Source of the DNA: an uncultured Alphaproteobacteria bacterium
GTDB lineage: Bacteria; Pseudomonadota; Alphaproteobacteria; UBA11222
Direction of reading: 5' to 3'
Assembly (NCBI GenBank): GCA_947258435.1
Contig: CAMYID010000018.1
Location: 1 to 64,000 of the forward strand
DNA length: 64,000 bases
A program made the position numbers and the translations under genes. Below, one piece after another: positions 1-8,960 of the stretch; the stretch's first letter is position 1; every line of letters begins with the position of its first letter. The notes beneath the pieces were generated by a model. It had not been told where the DNA came from and did not search any database. It saw only the letters and a list, made by a program, of their open reading frames with translations.

Positions 1-146
1 AAGACCGCAAATCGATCTCGCTCGGTGTGAATGCCACCTATCTGGCAAGCTGGGCCGGTTCGATCAGCTGGACGCATAATTTCGGTCCCGACGCACCGCT
101 TGATGACCGGGACTTTGCCTCCATCAATGTCTCCTACGCTTTCTAG
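1..146 (+). CDS. C-terminal end of an outer-membrane beta-barrel protein (DUF1302-like), truncated by the window edge
   Basis: Only the last 47 codons are visible, read in the frame that starts at base 3 and stops with TAG at 144-146. The peptide has alternating polar and hydrophobic residues typical of beta-strands and ends in SINVSYAF, with a C-terminal aromatic residue as expected for an outer-membrane barrel recognised by BAM. The near-terminal DRDFASINVSYAF resembles the ends of DUF1302-family proteins, which is recognition from memory and not an alignment. The start and most of the protein lie outside the window. A rho-independent terminator follows at 197-224. Confidence 0.55.
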   Translation, partial: DRKSISLGVNATYLASWAGSISWTHNFGPDAPLDDRDFASINVSYAF

Positions 147-162
147 GGCATAAAACAAACAC

Positions 163-184
163 GGCGGCAGCTTGTTTTGCCGCC
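163..184 (+). other. Stem-loop downstream of the barrel gene
   Basis: GGCGGCA at 163-169 can pair with TGCCGCC at 178-184 across an 8-base loop. There is no T-run after it. It sits between the stop at 146 and the stronger terminator at 197, and may protect the 3' end of the upstream mRNA. Confidence 0.4.
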
Positions 185-196
185 TGCAATTCACAA

Positions 197-224
197 GGGC
201 CGCCAGATTTTGGCGGCCCTTTTT
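197..224 (+). terminator. Rho-independent terminator
   Basis: GGGCCGCC (197-204) and GGCGGCCC (212-219) form a perfect 8-bp stem with a 7-base loop, followed directly by TTTTT (220-224). It would end the transcript of the outer-membrane protein gene and insulate the ABC-F gene that starts at 269. Confidence 0.85.
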
Positions 225-268
225 CTTTTGTTCCGGCCGTTTCAACGCCGTGCTACACAGCAGGCGTT

Positions 269-2191
269 ATGCTGCATATCAACGATCTCACCCATCATAT
301 TGCCGGCAAGCCACTATTTGAGCAGTGCACAGCGGCCATTTCCGCGGGCTGGCGTGTCGGACTTGTCGGCCGCAACGGCACAGGCAAGTCAACCTTGTTA
401 CGCCTGATTACAGGGGAACAGTCCGCACTGTCGGGCAGCGTGAATGTGCGCCCGTCCGCCCGGGTCGGCACCGTCGCACAGGAAGCCCCAGACGGCACGC
501 GCAGCCTGATAGATACGGTTCTGGCCGCAGATACAGAACGCGCGCAATTGCTCATCCAGGCTGAAACCGAAACCGATCCCCACAGGATCGCTGAAATCCA
601 TACCCGTCTTGCCGATATCGGTGCCCATGCCGCGCCGGCCCGCGCTGCCGCAATTCTTGCCGGGCTGGGATTTTCAGAAACCCAGCAGCAGCAGCCCTGT
701 CGGGATTTTTCGGGCGGTTGGCGGATGCGGGTTGCGCTTGCGGCAGTGTTATTTTCCGAACCTGACCTTCTGCTGCTTGATGAGCCGACCAACTATCTGG
801 ACCTTGAAGGCACGGTATGGCTTGAATCCTATCTCAGAAACTATCCCTATACAGTTCTGCTTGTCAGCCATGATCGGGACCTTCTGAACAGTGCGGTCGA
901 TCATATTCTGCATCTTGAGAACCGCAAGCTGACCCTTTACGGGGGCGGCTATGATCAGTTCGAGGAAACGCGCAGGCAAAAACTTGCCCAGCAGATGGCT
1001 CTTAAATCGAAACAGGATACGCAAAGGCGCCATCTGCAGCAATTTGTCGACCGGTTTCGCTACAAAGCCTCCAAGGCACGGCAAGCACAAAGCCGGCTTA
1101 AAATTCTTACGCAAATGCAGCCAATTGCAGCGGTCACGGAAAATCAGGTCACGCCGTTCGACTTCCCTGTTCCAGACAGGCTGTCGCCGCCTCTGATCGC
1201 ACTCGAGCAGGGCATCGTCGGTTACCATCCTGACAAGCCCATCCTGCGGCGGCTTGATCTGCGTGTCGACATGGATGACCGCATCGCACTGCTTGGCGCG
1301 AACGGAAACGGCAAATCGACCCTCGCCAAACTGCTCATTGGCAAGCTGCGCCTGCAGGACGGCAGAATGCGGCACTCGAAAAAGCTGCGTATCGGCTATC
1401 TCGCGCAACATCAGATCGATGAACTGAACCCGCAGGAAACACCTTATGACCATTTTCGCGCGGCACTGCCCGAAGAAACCACTGAAGCGCAGCTCAGGGC
1501 GCGGCTGGGCAGTTTCGGATTTGGGATCGACAAGGCCGATACCCAGGTCGCGGATTTATCAGGCGGTGAAAAGACCCGCCTTTTATTCGCGCTGCTCTGC
1601 CTGCCCGAACCGCATCTGTTAATCCTTGATGAGCCGACAAATCATCTGGATGTGGATTCGCGCGCGGCGCTGGCGCGCGGACTCAATGAATATGAGGGGG
1701 CGGTCCTGCTCATCAGTCACGACAGACATCTGGTGAATGCCTGCGCAGACAGGCTCTGGATCGTCGGGGACGGGACGGTTACGCCCTATGAGGGCAGCCT
1801 GGATGACTATCGCACCGAATTGTTGCGTGCGGCGCGGCAGCGCTCAAAAGCCGACAAACCGGACAAACCGGGAGACGGCAAGAACGCCGCAGCCGGCACA
1901 CATACAAAGAGCGGGCAAAAAAACCGCAAACGCGATGCAGCTGAGCGGCGGGCAGCCCTGACACCGCTGAAGCAGGCAGCCCAGCTCGCCGAAGAGCGGC
2001 TGACCGAGCTGCAGAACGCACAGAAAAAGCTGGAGAGTATTCTGGCTCGCCCGAATTTCTTTCGCGACATGCCCGAGAAGGCGCAGGAACTTGCCATAAA
2101 AGGACGTCAGCTCCAGATGCAGATCGCCGCCGCCGAAGATAGCTGGCTCCACGCACAGGAAGCCTATGAAACCGCGCTAACTGAGGAATGA
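269..2191 (+). CDS. yheS: ABC-F family ATPase, YheS-like
   Basis: A soluble twin-ATPase protein of 640 aa with no membrane segments, so a member of the translation-associated ABC-F group and not a transporter. The first cassette has Walker A GRNGTGKST near residue 36, signature FSGGWRMR and Walker B LLLLDEPTNYLDLE. The second has GANGNGKST, LSGGEKTR and LLILDEPTNHLDVD. Between them is the charged linker (about 240-310) that inserts toward the ribosomal P site in this family, and after the second cassette comes a basic, coiled-coil C-terminus. Length (YheS of E. coli is about 637 aa) and the run of motifs match YheS better than EttA or Uup. Family members modulate or rescue ribosomes; the exact role here is not known. 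The Shine-Dalgarno is weak. Confidence 0.88.
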   Translation: MLHINDLTHHIAGKPLFEQCTAAISAGWRVGLVGRNGTGKSTLLRLITGEQSALSGSVNVRPSARVGTVAQEAPDGTRSLIDTVLAADTERAQLLIQAETETDPHRIAEIHTRLADIGAHAAPARAAAILAGLGFSETQQQQPCRDFSGGWRMRVALAAVLFSEPDLLLLDEPTNYLDLEGTVWLESYLRNYPYTVLLVSHDRDLLNSAVDHILHLENRKLTLYGGGYDQFEETRRQKLAQQMALKSKQDTQRRHLQQFVDRFRYKASKARQAQSRLKILTQMQPIAAVTENQVTPFDFPVPDRLSPPLIALEQGIVGYHPDKPILRRLDLRVDMDDRIALLGANGNGKSTLAKLLIGKLRLQDGRMRHSKKLRIGYLAQHQIDELNPQETPYDHFRAALPEETTEAQLRARLGSFGFGIDKADTQVADLSGGEKTRLLFALLCLPEPHLLILDEPTNHLDVDSRAALARGLNEYEGAVLLISHDRHLVNACADRLWIVGDGTVTPYEGSLDDYRTELLRAARQRSKADKPDKPGDGKNAAAGTHTKSGQKNRKRDAAERRAALTPLKQAAQLAEERLTELQNAQKKLESILARPNFFRDMPEKAQELAIKGRQLQMQIAAAEDSWLHAQEAYETALTEE

Positions 2192-2267
2192 GGCGTGCCC
2201 CCGCCTTCCGGCACAGTGCCCCGGTCCAGCGCACCGCCTGTCTGGCCTGGTGGCGCAGACGAAAAAC

Positions 2268-2717
2268 TCAGCCGCCGCGTTCCCATGCGCCCCGCTCTGT
2301 CTGCTGCCAGTAAGTCACCTCAAACCCGGCGGAAACCGCGCGGCGATATCTCTCCCGCGCCGCCTGAGTGGCAGCTTCATCGGTGCCATCAAACAAATCG
2401 ACGCACCGCATGAAGGAAGCGATTTCGGGACAATCGGCACCATCCGTCAGAAACAGCACCTGAGCCTGATTGGGATTGACGAAAGCTGTACTCAGATAAA
2501 CAGGCTGCACTGCCGCATGGCCATCCGCGGCCACCCCATGCGGCAGGAAAGAATCGTCGCGATAGCTCCAAAGATGTGCATTCAGCGCCGCAGTACGTTC
2601 ATCCGAACCGGTCAGAACCACCGCACGCCAGCCGCGCTCAAGACACCGCTCGAGCAAAACCGGCAGCACCTGTTCAAGCGGATGCGCCTGCAAATGATAA
2701 AAAAGCACCTCCGTCAC
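2268..2717 (-). CDS. holC: DNA polymerase III chi subunit
   Basis: A 149-aa protein with the chi fold signature: N-terminal EVLFYHL, then LEQVLPVLLERCLERGWRAVV, a LNAHLWSYRDDSFLPHG segment and the nucleotide-binding-like QVLFLTDGADCP. Chi belongs to the clamp-loader complex and contacts single-strand DNA-binding protein at the replication fork. The start codon is GTG at 2717. It lies 20 bp after pepA on the same strand, the usual alphaproteobacterial pepA-holC pair, so the two are probably co-transcribed. It converges with the ABC-F gene. Confidence 0.87.
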   Translation of the reverse strand: MTEVLFYHLQAHPLEQVLPVLLERCLERGWRAVVLTGSDERTAALNAHLWSYRDDSFLPHGVAADGHAAVQPVYLSTAFVNPNQAQVLFLTDGADCPEIASFMRCVDLFDGTDEAATQAARERYRRAVSAGFEVTYWQQTERGAWERGG

Positions 2718-2737
2718 GATCCGCGCCCCGGAACAAC

Positions 2738-4234
2738 CTATTTTTCGTAATTATCCGCGATGAACCGGTCGAGCAGCCGCACACCGAAACCGGTTCCCCA
2801 GCTTGGTTTGGGCTCACCGCTCAACCAGGCAACCCCCGCAATATCGATATGCGCCCAGGGGGTATCGCCATCGATAAAGCGTTGAATGAATTGCGCGGCG
2901 GTAATTGCGCCACCATGTGGCGAACTGGCAATATTCTGCATATCGGCGAATTTCGATTTGAGCTTCTTGTCATAGGATTCGCCAAGCGGCATGCGCCAGA
3001 CAGGCTCGCCCACCGCCGCGCCCGCGCCGGTCAACTGCTCTGCAAGGCCGTCCTGATTGCAGAACAGGCCCGCATTGGCATCACCCAGCGCCACCATGAT
3101 CGCGCCTGTCAGCGTCGCCAGATCGATAATGACGCGCGGTGCGAATTTCTGTTGCACATAGGTCAGCGCGTCGGCCAGAACAAGCCGCCCCTCCGCATCC
3201 GTATTCAGTACTTCGATCGTCTTGCCCGACATGCTGGTCACGATATCGCCCGGCCGCTGGGCATCGGGTCCGGGCATATTTTCCACACAGCCCAGAATGC
3301 CGACGACATTGACCTTGGCGCGGCGACCGGCCAGCGCGGCCATCAACCCGAACACAGCGGCGGCCCCGCCCATATCGCCTTTCATATCGCCCATTCCGGC
3401 CCCGGGCTTCAGCGAGATACCACCTGAATCAAAGCACACACCCTTGCCAACAACAGCGACCGGCGCGTCCTTTGACTTCGGATCCCCCTTCCAGTTCATG
3501 ACGATCAGCTGACTTTCGCATGCACTGCCGCGCCCGACCCCCAGCAACGCGCCCATGCCAAGCTTTTCCATCTGCTTTTCACTCAGCACCTCGACCTTGA
3601 GCCCGCGCTTCACAAGCGCCTTGGCGCGGGCGGCGAATTCGACCGGGTTGAGGCTGTTTGCCGGCTCGTTCATCAGATCGCGCGCGTCAAACACCCCGTC
3701 AATCACACGATCGAGTGGCAGATAGGCCGTTTTTGCCGCCGGGGCTTTCACGCACATGACCGTGACTTTTGTCAGGCTGGGCCTGTCACGCTCCCCCAGG
3801 GTCGTGCGGTATTTGTCAAACCGGTAAGAAGCCAGTCGCGCACCGCTTCCCACATGCGCGGCGATATCGGCGACCTGCATCGCGGCGTCGGAAAATTCAT
3901 CAACCGCAATCGCGACGGATTTATCCCCCTTCTGCGCAAGCGCATACACCAGCGCCGCCCCCGCTCTTTCGGCGACAAGCGGTTTGATTTCCTTGGACTT
4001 GCCGATTCCGATCAGCAGCACCCGCGCCGCCGTAATACCGTTGGGGGCCAGAACATCCAGCGTTTGCCCCGCCTTACCCTCAAACCGGTCCGCACGGATT
4101 GCGCGCGCCAGCATCCCGCCGGTTTTCTTATCGATATCCTTGCCAACCTTGCCCAGCGCGCCCCCTTCGGCAACCAGAACAGCGACCGCGCCCGAACGCG
4201 GCATGGCGATGTTTGCAAAAACGATATTCATCAC
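2738..4234 (-). CDS. pepA: Leucyl aminopeptidase (M17 family)
   Basis: A 498-aa cytosolic, two-metal exopeptidase that removes N-terminal residues from peptides. The C-terminal catalytic domain carries the M17 hallmark NTDAEGRLVLADAL and upstream metal and base residues in GKGVCFDSGGISLKPGAGM and DMGGAA. The N-terminal third is the variable regulatory or DNA-binding-type domain. Two starts are adjacent: GTG at 4234 and ATG at 4231. GGGGAGGT upstream is 9 nt from the GTG and 12 nt from the ATG, so I kept the GTG, but either is possible. It is divergent from lptF, with 229 bp between, and is followed by holC. Confidence 0.93.
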   Translation of the reverse strand: MMNIVFANIAMPRSGAVAVLVAEGGALGKVGKDIDKKTGGMLARAIRADRFEGKAGQTLDVLAPNGITAARVLLIGIGKSKEIKPLVAERAGAALVYALAQKGDKSVAIAVDEFSDAAMQVADIAAHVGSGARLASYRFDKYRTTLGERDRPSLTKVTVMCVKAPAAKTAYLPLDRVIDGVFDARDLMNEPANSLNPVEFAARAKALVKRGLKVEVLSEKQMEKLGMGALLGVGRGSACESQLIVMNWKGDPKSKDAPVAVVGKGVCFDSGGISLKPGAGMGDMKGDMGGAAAVFGLMAALAGRRAKVNVVGILGCVENMPGPDAQRPGDIVTSMSGKTIEVLNTDAEGRLVLADALTYVQQKFAPRVIIDLATLTGAIMVALGDANAGLFCNQDGLAEQLTGAGAAVGEPVWRMPLGESYDKKLKSKFADMQNIASSPHGGAITAAQFIQRFIDGDTPWAHIDIAGVAWLSGEPKPSWGTGFGVRLLDRFIADNYEK

Positions 4235-4463
4235 TCAGTCACACCTCCCCGAAAGCGGCCAGGAATTTATGTTTTGCCGGCTGCCGCTCCATTTTCAATA
4301 GCTTATGGCATAACCATAAACGAACAGCGGAGCGTTGGCTAACGCGTTAACGTTGAACGAAAAGCCCGCTCAACCTTGCGGAAAGGCCGGCAATCGGCAA
4401 TTCTCCTCACAACTGGCTTCGAATCAGGCAGTTTGGCAACTTCACCGCATTGACCGGCCCCGC

Positions 4464-5612
4464 ATGTCCGCAATCAGCAGATATCTCACCCTGCAAATCG
4501 CAGCGCCACTGGCTTTTTTCGTCCTGACGCTGTCAGGGGTCGTGTGGCTGACACAGTCCCTGCGGATGCTCGATGTCATCATCACCAAGGGCCAGACCGC
4601 ATTCACCTTTATGATTTTCAGCCTGCTGGTTTTTCCCACCGTACTTGTGCTGATTCTGCCCGTGGCGTTCTTTGCGGCGGTTCTTTATGCGCTGCATCGC
4701 ATGCAGGGTGACCATGAGTTGGTGGTTCTGTCTGCGACCGGGCAGAGCCCGTGGGCAATTATCCGCCCCATCATGTGGTTTTCAGGCGCAATGAGTGTCC
4801 TTGTCCTGCTGCTTAATCTCTGGATTACGCCGACCGCACTCAATGAGTTGCGCAGCCGCGTCTTAGAGGTGAGGGCCGATTTCGCCGCCAGCCTGCTGCG
4901 CGAAGGCACATTTTCAACCCCCATGCACGGGTTGACCGTTTATCTGCGCGGGCGCAATTCAGGGGGCGAGATGCTGGGCATTCTCGTGCATGACAATCGC
5001 GACCTTGCCAATCCGGTAACCTATATGGCCGAACGCGGCGCGCTTGTGAAAACCGGTCTCGGCCCGCGGCTGGTTATGGTGAACGGCAATGTGCAACGCC
5101 ATGACGCGGAAACAGGTGGGCTGTCATTGCTTTATTTCGACCGCTATACCTACGATTTGTCTGAGTTTCTGCCCGGCGCCGTCGATCGCTGGAAGGAACC
5201 TGAGGAACGCTATCTGCATGAACTGTTTTTCCCCGAAGGCAGCGCCGGGGATCTGGCACATATTGCGGAATTGCGGATCGAGGGACACCGGCGGCTTTCC
5301 GCCCCCCTTTATGTTCCCGCTTTCGCGCTGATCGCCCTGGCGGTGATGCTCACCGGGCAATTTACCCGACGCGGCTATTTCTGGCGGCTTGGAATGGCGG
5401 TGGTGATCACCGTGCTTGCCCGGCTGGCCGGGCTCGGCCTTGAGACCGTCACGATGCATCATGGCGCTGCGGTGGCGGCAATTTATCTCTGGCCGTTGCT
5501 TGTCTGCGCAGGCTGTCTGATCTACCTGTCCGAAGCCGGACGCACGCAACTGCAACACTGGCTGCTGCGCATACCTATGCAGTTGCCGCAATTCCCAGGC
5601 CGGCAGGGCTGA
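4464..5612 (+). CDS. lptF: LPS export system permease LptF
   Basis: A 382-aa inner-membrane protein starting MSAISRYLTLQ, which matches LptF N-termini. The open frame extends upstream to 4335, but that part is a poor N-terminus. Three transmembrane helices lie in the first 110 residues, followed by a periplasmic beta-jellyroll domain (about 125-270) and three more helices at the C-terminus. With LptG and the LptB ATPase it extracts lipopolysaccharide from the inner membrane and passes it to LptC, LptA and LptD. lptG starts 4 bp after the stop, so the pair is translationally linked. Confidence 0.9.
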   Translation: MSAISRYLTLQIAAPLAFFVLTLSGVVWLTQSLRMLDVIITKGQTAFTFMIFSLLVFPTVLVLILPVAFFAAVLYALHRMQGDHELVVLSATGQSPWAIIRPIMWFSGAMSVLVLLLNLWITPTALNELRSRVLEVRADFAASLLREGTFSTPMHGLTVYLRGRNSGGEMLGILVHDNRDLANPVTYMAERGALVKTGLGPRLVMVNGNVQRHDAETGGLSLLYFDRYTYDLSEFLPGAVDRWKEPEERYLHELFFPEGSAGDLAHIAELRIEGHRRLSAPLYVPAFALIALAVMLTGQFTRRGYFWRLGMAVVITVLARLAGLGLETVTMHHGAAVAAIYLWPLLVCAGCLIYLSEAGRTQLQHWLLRIPMQLPQFPGRQG

Positions 5613-5616
5613 ACCC

Positions 5617-6711
5617 ATGCGGCTTTCCTGGACCCTCAACCGCTATTTCGGGCAGCAGTTGCTGATGAATGTCGCCATTGCATTTGGCGGTTTCATGAGC
5701 GTGGTTCTGATCGGCGCCCTGGTGGAGCTGATGCGCCGCGCCTCGGGCAATGTGGATGTCAATTTCGCGACAATCCTGCAAATGGGTCTGCTGCAAACCC
5801 CCTCGCTGTCGGAACGCGCCTTGCCCTTTGCCGTGCTGTTTGGCGCCCTTTGGACATTTATCAAGCTTGGCCAAAGCGGCGAGCTTGTCGTCACCCGCGC
5901 ATCGGGTGTCTCGATCTGGCAGTTGATTGCCCCCTGTCTGATTGTTTCTGTCCTGGCGGGCGGCTTTATTGTCACCGTCTATAATCCGATTTCAGCCTCG
6001 TTCATCGCGCGCTTTGAACAGATGGAGGCCAAACATCTGCGCGGTCGGCCAAGCCTGCTGGCTGTGTCTTCCTCCGGGCTGTGGCTGCGGCAGGCCCATG
6101 GGGAAGATCAGTCGGTCATCCACTCGCTTGCGGTATCGGGTCAGGGCATGCAGCTTGAAGACGTCATTATTTTCCTTTACGAGGGTCATGACCGCTTCAC
6201 GGGGCGGATTGACGCCGATTGGGCGCGGCTGCATGACGGTTATTGGGAAATCGGCAATGCAACACTGACCGGCCCCAACAAACAGGCTGAGTTTCATCCA
6301 AGCTATGCCCTGCCGACCAGCCTGACCCGTGCCCGCATCCAGGACAGTTTCGCATCGCCCGAGACACTGCCCGTCTGGGATTTGCCGGAATTTATTTCGG
6401 TCCTGGAAGAGGCCGGATTTTCGGCGCTCCGCCACCGGCTGCACTGGCACGCCACATTGGCCCTGCCTTTCCTGCTGGGTGCCATGGTGATGGTCGCGGC
6501 CGCCTTTGCTTTCCGCGCGACCCGTCGCAAGGGGATTGCGATGACAGTGCTTGCAACTGTCTTTACCGGCTTTCTGTTCTTCTTTATCACCGATGTGGCC
6601 CTGGCGCTTGGCCGGTCGGGAAGCCTGCCTGTCATTCTTGCCGCCTGGGCACCGGCCGTGATCAGCGGTCTGGCCGGGATCAGCATGTTGCTGCATTTCG
6701 AAGATGGCTGA
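5617..6711 (+). CDS. lptG: LPS export system permease LptG
   Basis: A 364-aa partner of LptF with the same layout: N-terminal helices, the conserved LSERALPFAVLFGALW segment, a periplasmic jellyroll in the middle and a C-terminal helix bundle. It forms the second half of the LptB2FG exporter. The gene is 4 bp from lptF and its last 8 bases overlap the start of lptD at 6704. The run therefore encodes inner-membrane extraction and outer-membrane insertion of LPS in one transcript. Confidence 0.92.
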   Translation: MRLSWTLNRYFGQQLLMNVAIAFGGFMSVVLIGALVELMRRASGNVDVNFATILQMGLLQTPSLSERALPFAVLFGALWTFIKLGQSGELVVTRASGVSIWQLIAPCLIVSVLAGGFIVTVYNPISASFIARFEQMEAKHLRGRPSLLAVSSSGLWLRQAHGEDQSVIHSLAVSGQGMQLEDVIIFLYEGHDRFTGRIDADWARLHDGYWEIGNATLTGPNKQAEFHPSYALPTSLTRARIQDSFASPETLPVWDLPEFISVLEEAGFSALRHRLHWHATLALPFLLGAMVMVAAAFAFRATRRKGIAMTVLATVFTGFLFFFITDVALALGRSGSLPVILAAWAPAVISGLAGISMLLHFEDG

Positions 6712-8875
6712 ACAGGTGACAGACAGCGTGAAAGTTTCCATGGGATCAACCCTTGCCCGCCTGGCGCTATCGATCCTGCTACTGATTGTGACCGGGCATA
6801 GGGCAAATGCCGCCGACAACGAAGCACCGCCCGAAAAAATACTCTTCCAGGCCGACAATCTGGCCTATGACCAGAATGCGAATGCCATCGTCGCCGAAGG
6901 TCGTGTGGAAGCGGTCTACCAGAACCGCATCCTGTTTGCCGATAAAGTCATCTACGATCAGGATACCGGAACCGTCACGGCATCGGGCAACGTGGTACTG
7001 ACAGACCCTGAAGGCAATACACTGTTTGCCAAACAAGCCCGGCTTGCTGATGATCTGCGCGAAGGAGTGATCCGGGGTATCGGATTGCGGCTTGCAGACG
7101 ATTCGGCGATGGCAGCCAATGAAGCGCGCCGCCGCGACGACCGCTATACCGAGCTGCATTACGCTGTTTACAGCCCGTGCGAAATCTGCCCCGAAAAGGG
7201 CAAGACCGTACCGACCTGGCAATTGAAAGCCCGGCAGGTCACCCATGATCAGGAAGCGCAGCGCATCTACTATAACCACGCTTTTCTGGAAGCCTTTGGC
7301 GTGCCTGTTCTGTATACGCCCTATCTGTCGCATCCCGATCCCGGCGTCAAACGAAAATCCGGTTTTCTGGCTCCCGATTTCGGCAGCTCAAGCGAGCTTG
7401 GCACAAAAGTCGAGGTCCCCTATTACTGGTCGATATCACCCTCGCGGGACCTCACCTTTTCGCCGCTTTATACAAGTCGGGAGGGGCCCGTTCTGAAGGG
7501 GGAGTATCGTGTCTTTACACAATCCGGTCGCTATGAATTTTCCGGCAGCCTGACCCGGGTTGACGAACGCGACGAACAGGATGCGAAAACCGGCGACAAG
7601 ATGACGCGCGGCCATATCTTCGGGCGAGGACTGTTTGCCGCCGACCCGAACACGCTGTGGGGTTTCACTGTCGAACGGTCTACCGACGACACTTATCTGT
7701 CGCGCTATGACCTTACCGATATTGATACGCTTACCAGCCAGCTTTTTGCCGAACGGATCAAGGGCCGCAATTATGGCGGGGTCGACTTTTTCCTGTTTCA
7801 GGGGCTGAACAGAAATGACGATCCCGGCCTGACACCGATGATTTTGCCGCTGCTGCAATATAGCGCGGTGGCAGAGCCGCAACATTATGGCGGCCGGCTG
7901 AGTTTCGATGCCAATGCTCTGATCCTGCGCCGCAGCGACGGGGCGGATACCCATCGGCTGTCCCTGACCGGCGGATGGAAACGCGACTATATCTCGACGG
8001 CGGGCGAGATCTATACCATGTTCGCCAATCTGCGGGGTGATGCCTATTACCTGACCGATCAGGGACCGCAGAATACAGACGAGACCGTGCAGGGACGCGC
8101 CCTGCCGCAAATCGGTATGGAATGGCGCCTGCCGATGGCGCGCCACCATGAAACTGTCAGCCAGATCGTCGAACCGATCGCACAACTGATCTACAGCCCC
8201 TATGGTGGCAACCCCTCCTCGGTGCCCAATGAAGATAGCGGCAGCTTTGAATTCGACGACACCAATCTGTTCAGCACCGCGCGCTTTCCCGGTCTTGACC
8301 GCTGGGAAGGCGGGCCGCGCGCGAATGTCGGTATGCGGTGGGGGGCCTATAGCGCAAGCGGCGGCGCGGCCAGTATCCTTGTCGGGCAGGTCTTCCGCCT
8401 GAAAGAAGATTCGACATTTGCCCCCGAAACCGGACTTGATGATCAACGCTCCGACTATGTGGGCCGGATAAAACTCAGCCCGGGCGACTGGTTCGATCTG
8501 GTACACAGGTTCCGGCTGGACAGGGAAACGCTTGATTACAGCCGCAGCGAAGTTGATCTGGCCGCCGGACCGGAAAATTTCCGTCTGGAAGTAGGCTATG
8601 TCAGGCTGGCGCGCGAGCTGACCAATGCGGCGCTTATCGGGCGCGAGGAAATCTCCGCGAAGCTGAAATTCGAATTGACCGAAAATTGGAGCGCGCGCGC
8701 CTCCACCCGGCGCGACCTGGCGCAGAACTCCACCGTCTCCAACCGCGCGGGCCTGTTTTATTCCGATGAATGCATCGATTTCGGCCTGACCTATGACCGC
8801 AGCTTCACCCGCGATCGCGATGTCGAACCCTCAACCTCCTTCGGATTCAAAATCGCTTTGCGTAACCTGGGCTAG
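6704..8875 (+). CDS. lptD: LPS-assembly outer-membrane protein LptD
   Basis: A 723-aa protein with a signal peptide (hydrophobic LALSILLLIVTGHRANA, cleavage near AANA-D type residues around 36). An OstA/LptA-like domain follows (about 45-160, IVAEGRVEAVYQNRILFADKV), then a long C-terminal beta-barrel ending KIALRNLG. It receives LPS from the LptA bridge and inserts it in the outer leaflet. The start at 6704 overlaps lptG by 8 bases; an alternative ATG is at 6740. The Cys pair in SPCEICPEKGK (about residues 158-161) may help the disulfide pattern of this family. Confidence 0.92.
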   Translation: MAEQVTDSVKVSMGSTLARLALSILLLIVTGHRANAADNEAPPEKILFQADNLAYDQNANAIVAEGRVEAVYQNRILFADKVIYDQDTGTVTASGNVVLTDPEGNTLFAKQARLADDLREGVIRGIGLRLADDSAMAANEARRRDDRYTELHYAVYSPCEICPEKGKTVPTWQLKARQVTHDQEAQRIYYNHAFLEAFGVPVLYTPYLSHPDPGVKRKSGFLAPDFGSSSELGTKVEVPYYWSISPSRDLTFSPLYTSREGPVLKGEYRVFTQSGRYEFSGSLTRVDERDEQDAKTGDKMTRGHIFGRGLFAADPNTLWGFTVERSTDDTYLSRYDLTDIDTLTSQLFAERIKGRNYGGVDFFLFQGLNRNDDPGLTPMILPLLQYSAVAEPQHYGGRLSFDANALILRRSDGADTHRLSLTGGWKRDYISTAGEIYTMFANLRGDAYYLTDQGPQNTDETVQGRALPQIGMEWRLPMARHHETVSQIVEPIAQLIYSPYGGNPSSVPNEDSGSFEFDDTNLFSTARFPGLDRWEGGPRANVGMRWGAYSASGGAASILVGQVFRLKEDSTFAPETGLDDQRSDYVGRIKLSPGDWFDLVHRFRLDRETLDYSRSEVDLAAGPENFRLEVGYVRLARELTNAALIGREEISAKLKFELTENWSARASTRRDLAQNSTVSNRAGLFYSDECIDFGLTYDRSFTRDRDVEPSTSFGFKIALRNLG

Positions 8876-8960
8876 CAAAGACTAATCCTCTTGCCCCTTA
8901 GCCCATATTGACTATCTTGGGAGCAATATAAACTGTGCCGCGCATGCACCCTGAAACGGT

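Noticed and set aside
7436-8506. 356-codon minus-strand frame over lptD
   Set aside because: Antisense shadow; no recognisable domain, while the lptD frame has a full family match.
8881-8940. TTGACT/TATAAA promoter between lptD and surA
   Set aside because: The hexamers at 8908 and 8927 are only 13 bp apart, too short for a sigma-70 promoter, and surA is likely read through from lptD.
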